Below, piece after piece: positions 63,839-64,000 of a stretch of DNA of 64,000 nt. The notes under the pieces were generated by a model. It worked only from the letters and a program-made list of their open reading frames with translations, ran no database searches and was not told where the DNA came from. Origin of the DNA: Thiobacillus denitrificans (GTDB taxonomy: Bacteria; Pseudomonadota; Gammaproteobacteria; Burkholderiales; Thiobacillaceae). Position 1 is the first letter of the stretch. Each line of letters starts with the position of its first letter. The stretch is from assembly GCA_002343685.1 (NCBI GenBank), contig DDRS01000017.1, forward strand, positions 30,606 to 94,605. Reading direction: 5' to 3'. The translations under genes were made by a program, and so were the position numbers.

Positions 63839-64000
63839 TCAGAAGAAGCCGAGCTTCTGTTCAGCGTAGCTGACCAGAAGGTTCTTAGTCTGCTGGTAGT
63901 GATCGAGCATGACTTTGTGAGTCTCGCGGCCAATGCCCGATTCCTTGTAGCCACCGAAAGCTGCGTGTGCCGGATAGGCATGGTAGCAGTTGGTCCACAC
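63839..64000 (-). CDS. NAD-dependent aldehyde dehydrogenase, C-terminal end only
   Basis: The last 53 residues are in the window; the rest lies beyond the right edge. It reads [40 protein letters not shown] (shown in part), which matches the C-terminal region of class AldB/ExaC acetaldehyde-type dehydrogenases with the KESGIGRE motif and the end KLGFF. The DUF779 gene follows, 69 bases on. Probably converts short-chain aldehydes to acids. Confidence 0.9.
   Translation of the reverse strand: MWTNCYHAYPAHAAFGGYKESGIGRETHKVMLDHYQQTKNLLVSYAEQKLGFF

Overview
The window is a GC-rich, gene-dense bacterial chromosome segment with little non-coding DNA. The gene complement points to a betaproteobacterium with sulfur and nitrogen respiratory metabolism, plausibly a Thiobacillus-like sulfur oxidiser. 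The supporting genes are a type I sulfide:quinone oxidoreductase under a FisR-like sigma54 activator, a YeeE/YedE thiosulfate-type transporter, a DsrC/TusE-family protein, several c-type cytochromes, an oxygen-independent class III ribonucleotide reductase and the UbiUVT oxygen-independent ubiquinone genes. The genus is inferred; no rRNA is present.

Layout. 1-5.1 kb (minus strand): QseBC-type two-component system, two tandem DUF347 membrane proteins, a PepSY protein, a DUF302 protein, a cytochrome c lipoprotein, a Mut7-C protein and a 42-residue basic protein. 5.1-8.2 kb: glpK-glpD. 8.2-9.04 kb: an AT-rich island with one orphan gene. 9.1-10.9 kb: coq7 and an orphan TRAP-type binding protein. 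11-14.7 kb (plus): glyA, nrdR, ribD and a methyltransferase. 14.7-17.6 kb (minus): nrdD, a separate small glycyl-radical protein and nrdG. 17.8-22.8 kb: a hemerythrin/DUF2249/polytopic-membrane-protein cluster with an atypical DsrC-like protein and a MarR regulator. 23.1-29.4 kb: two nitronate-monooxygenase-like proteins flanking ubiT, queD, ubiV, ubiU and a radical SAM gene. 29.6-34.2 kb (plus): ribE, ribB, ribH, nusB, thiL, pgpA and pncC. 34.3-36.9 kb: a WYL regulator divergent from recA-recX. 36.9-40 kb: tfpZ, a type IV pilin, tRNA-Lys and the YeeE transporter. 40.2-51.3 kb (minus): a long run yebC, ruvC, ruvA, GGDEF protein, ruvB, ybgC, tolQRAB, pal, cpoB, queE, queC. 51.3-57.6 kb: ROK kinase, NDH-2, HerA-like ATPase and trpGDC. 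57.9-63 kb: c4-like cytochrome, cytochrome-porin fusion, sqr and divergent fisR. 63.4-64 kb: DUF779 protein and the 3' end of an aldehyde dehydrogenase.

The points most worth following are: the glycyl radical site of NrdD encoded as its own small gene; the FisR/sigma54/sqr control unit, in which sensor cysteines, promoter and a palindromic upstream site are all visible; a Cyc2-like outer-membrane cytochrome-porin next to a dihaem cytochrome; the hemerythrin/DUF2249 cluster with a DsrC-like protein lacking its C-terminal cysteine; and several long palindromic intergenic elements that abut or bury ribosome-binding sites (before nrdR and ribE) or abut stop codons (nusB, pncC, WYL regulator). No CRISPR array, complete insertion sequence, prophage or rRNA was seen.
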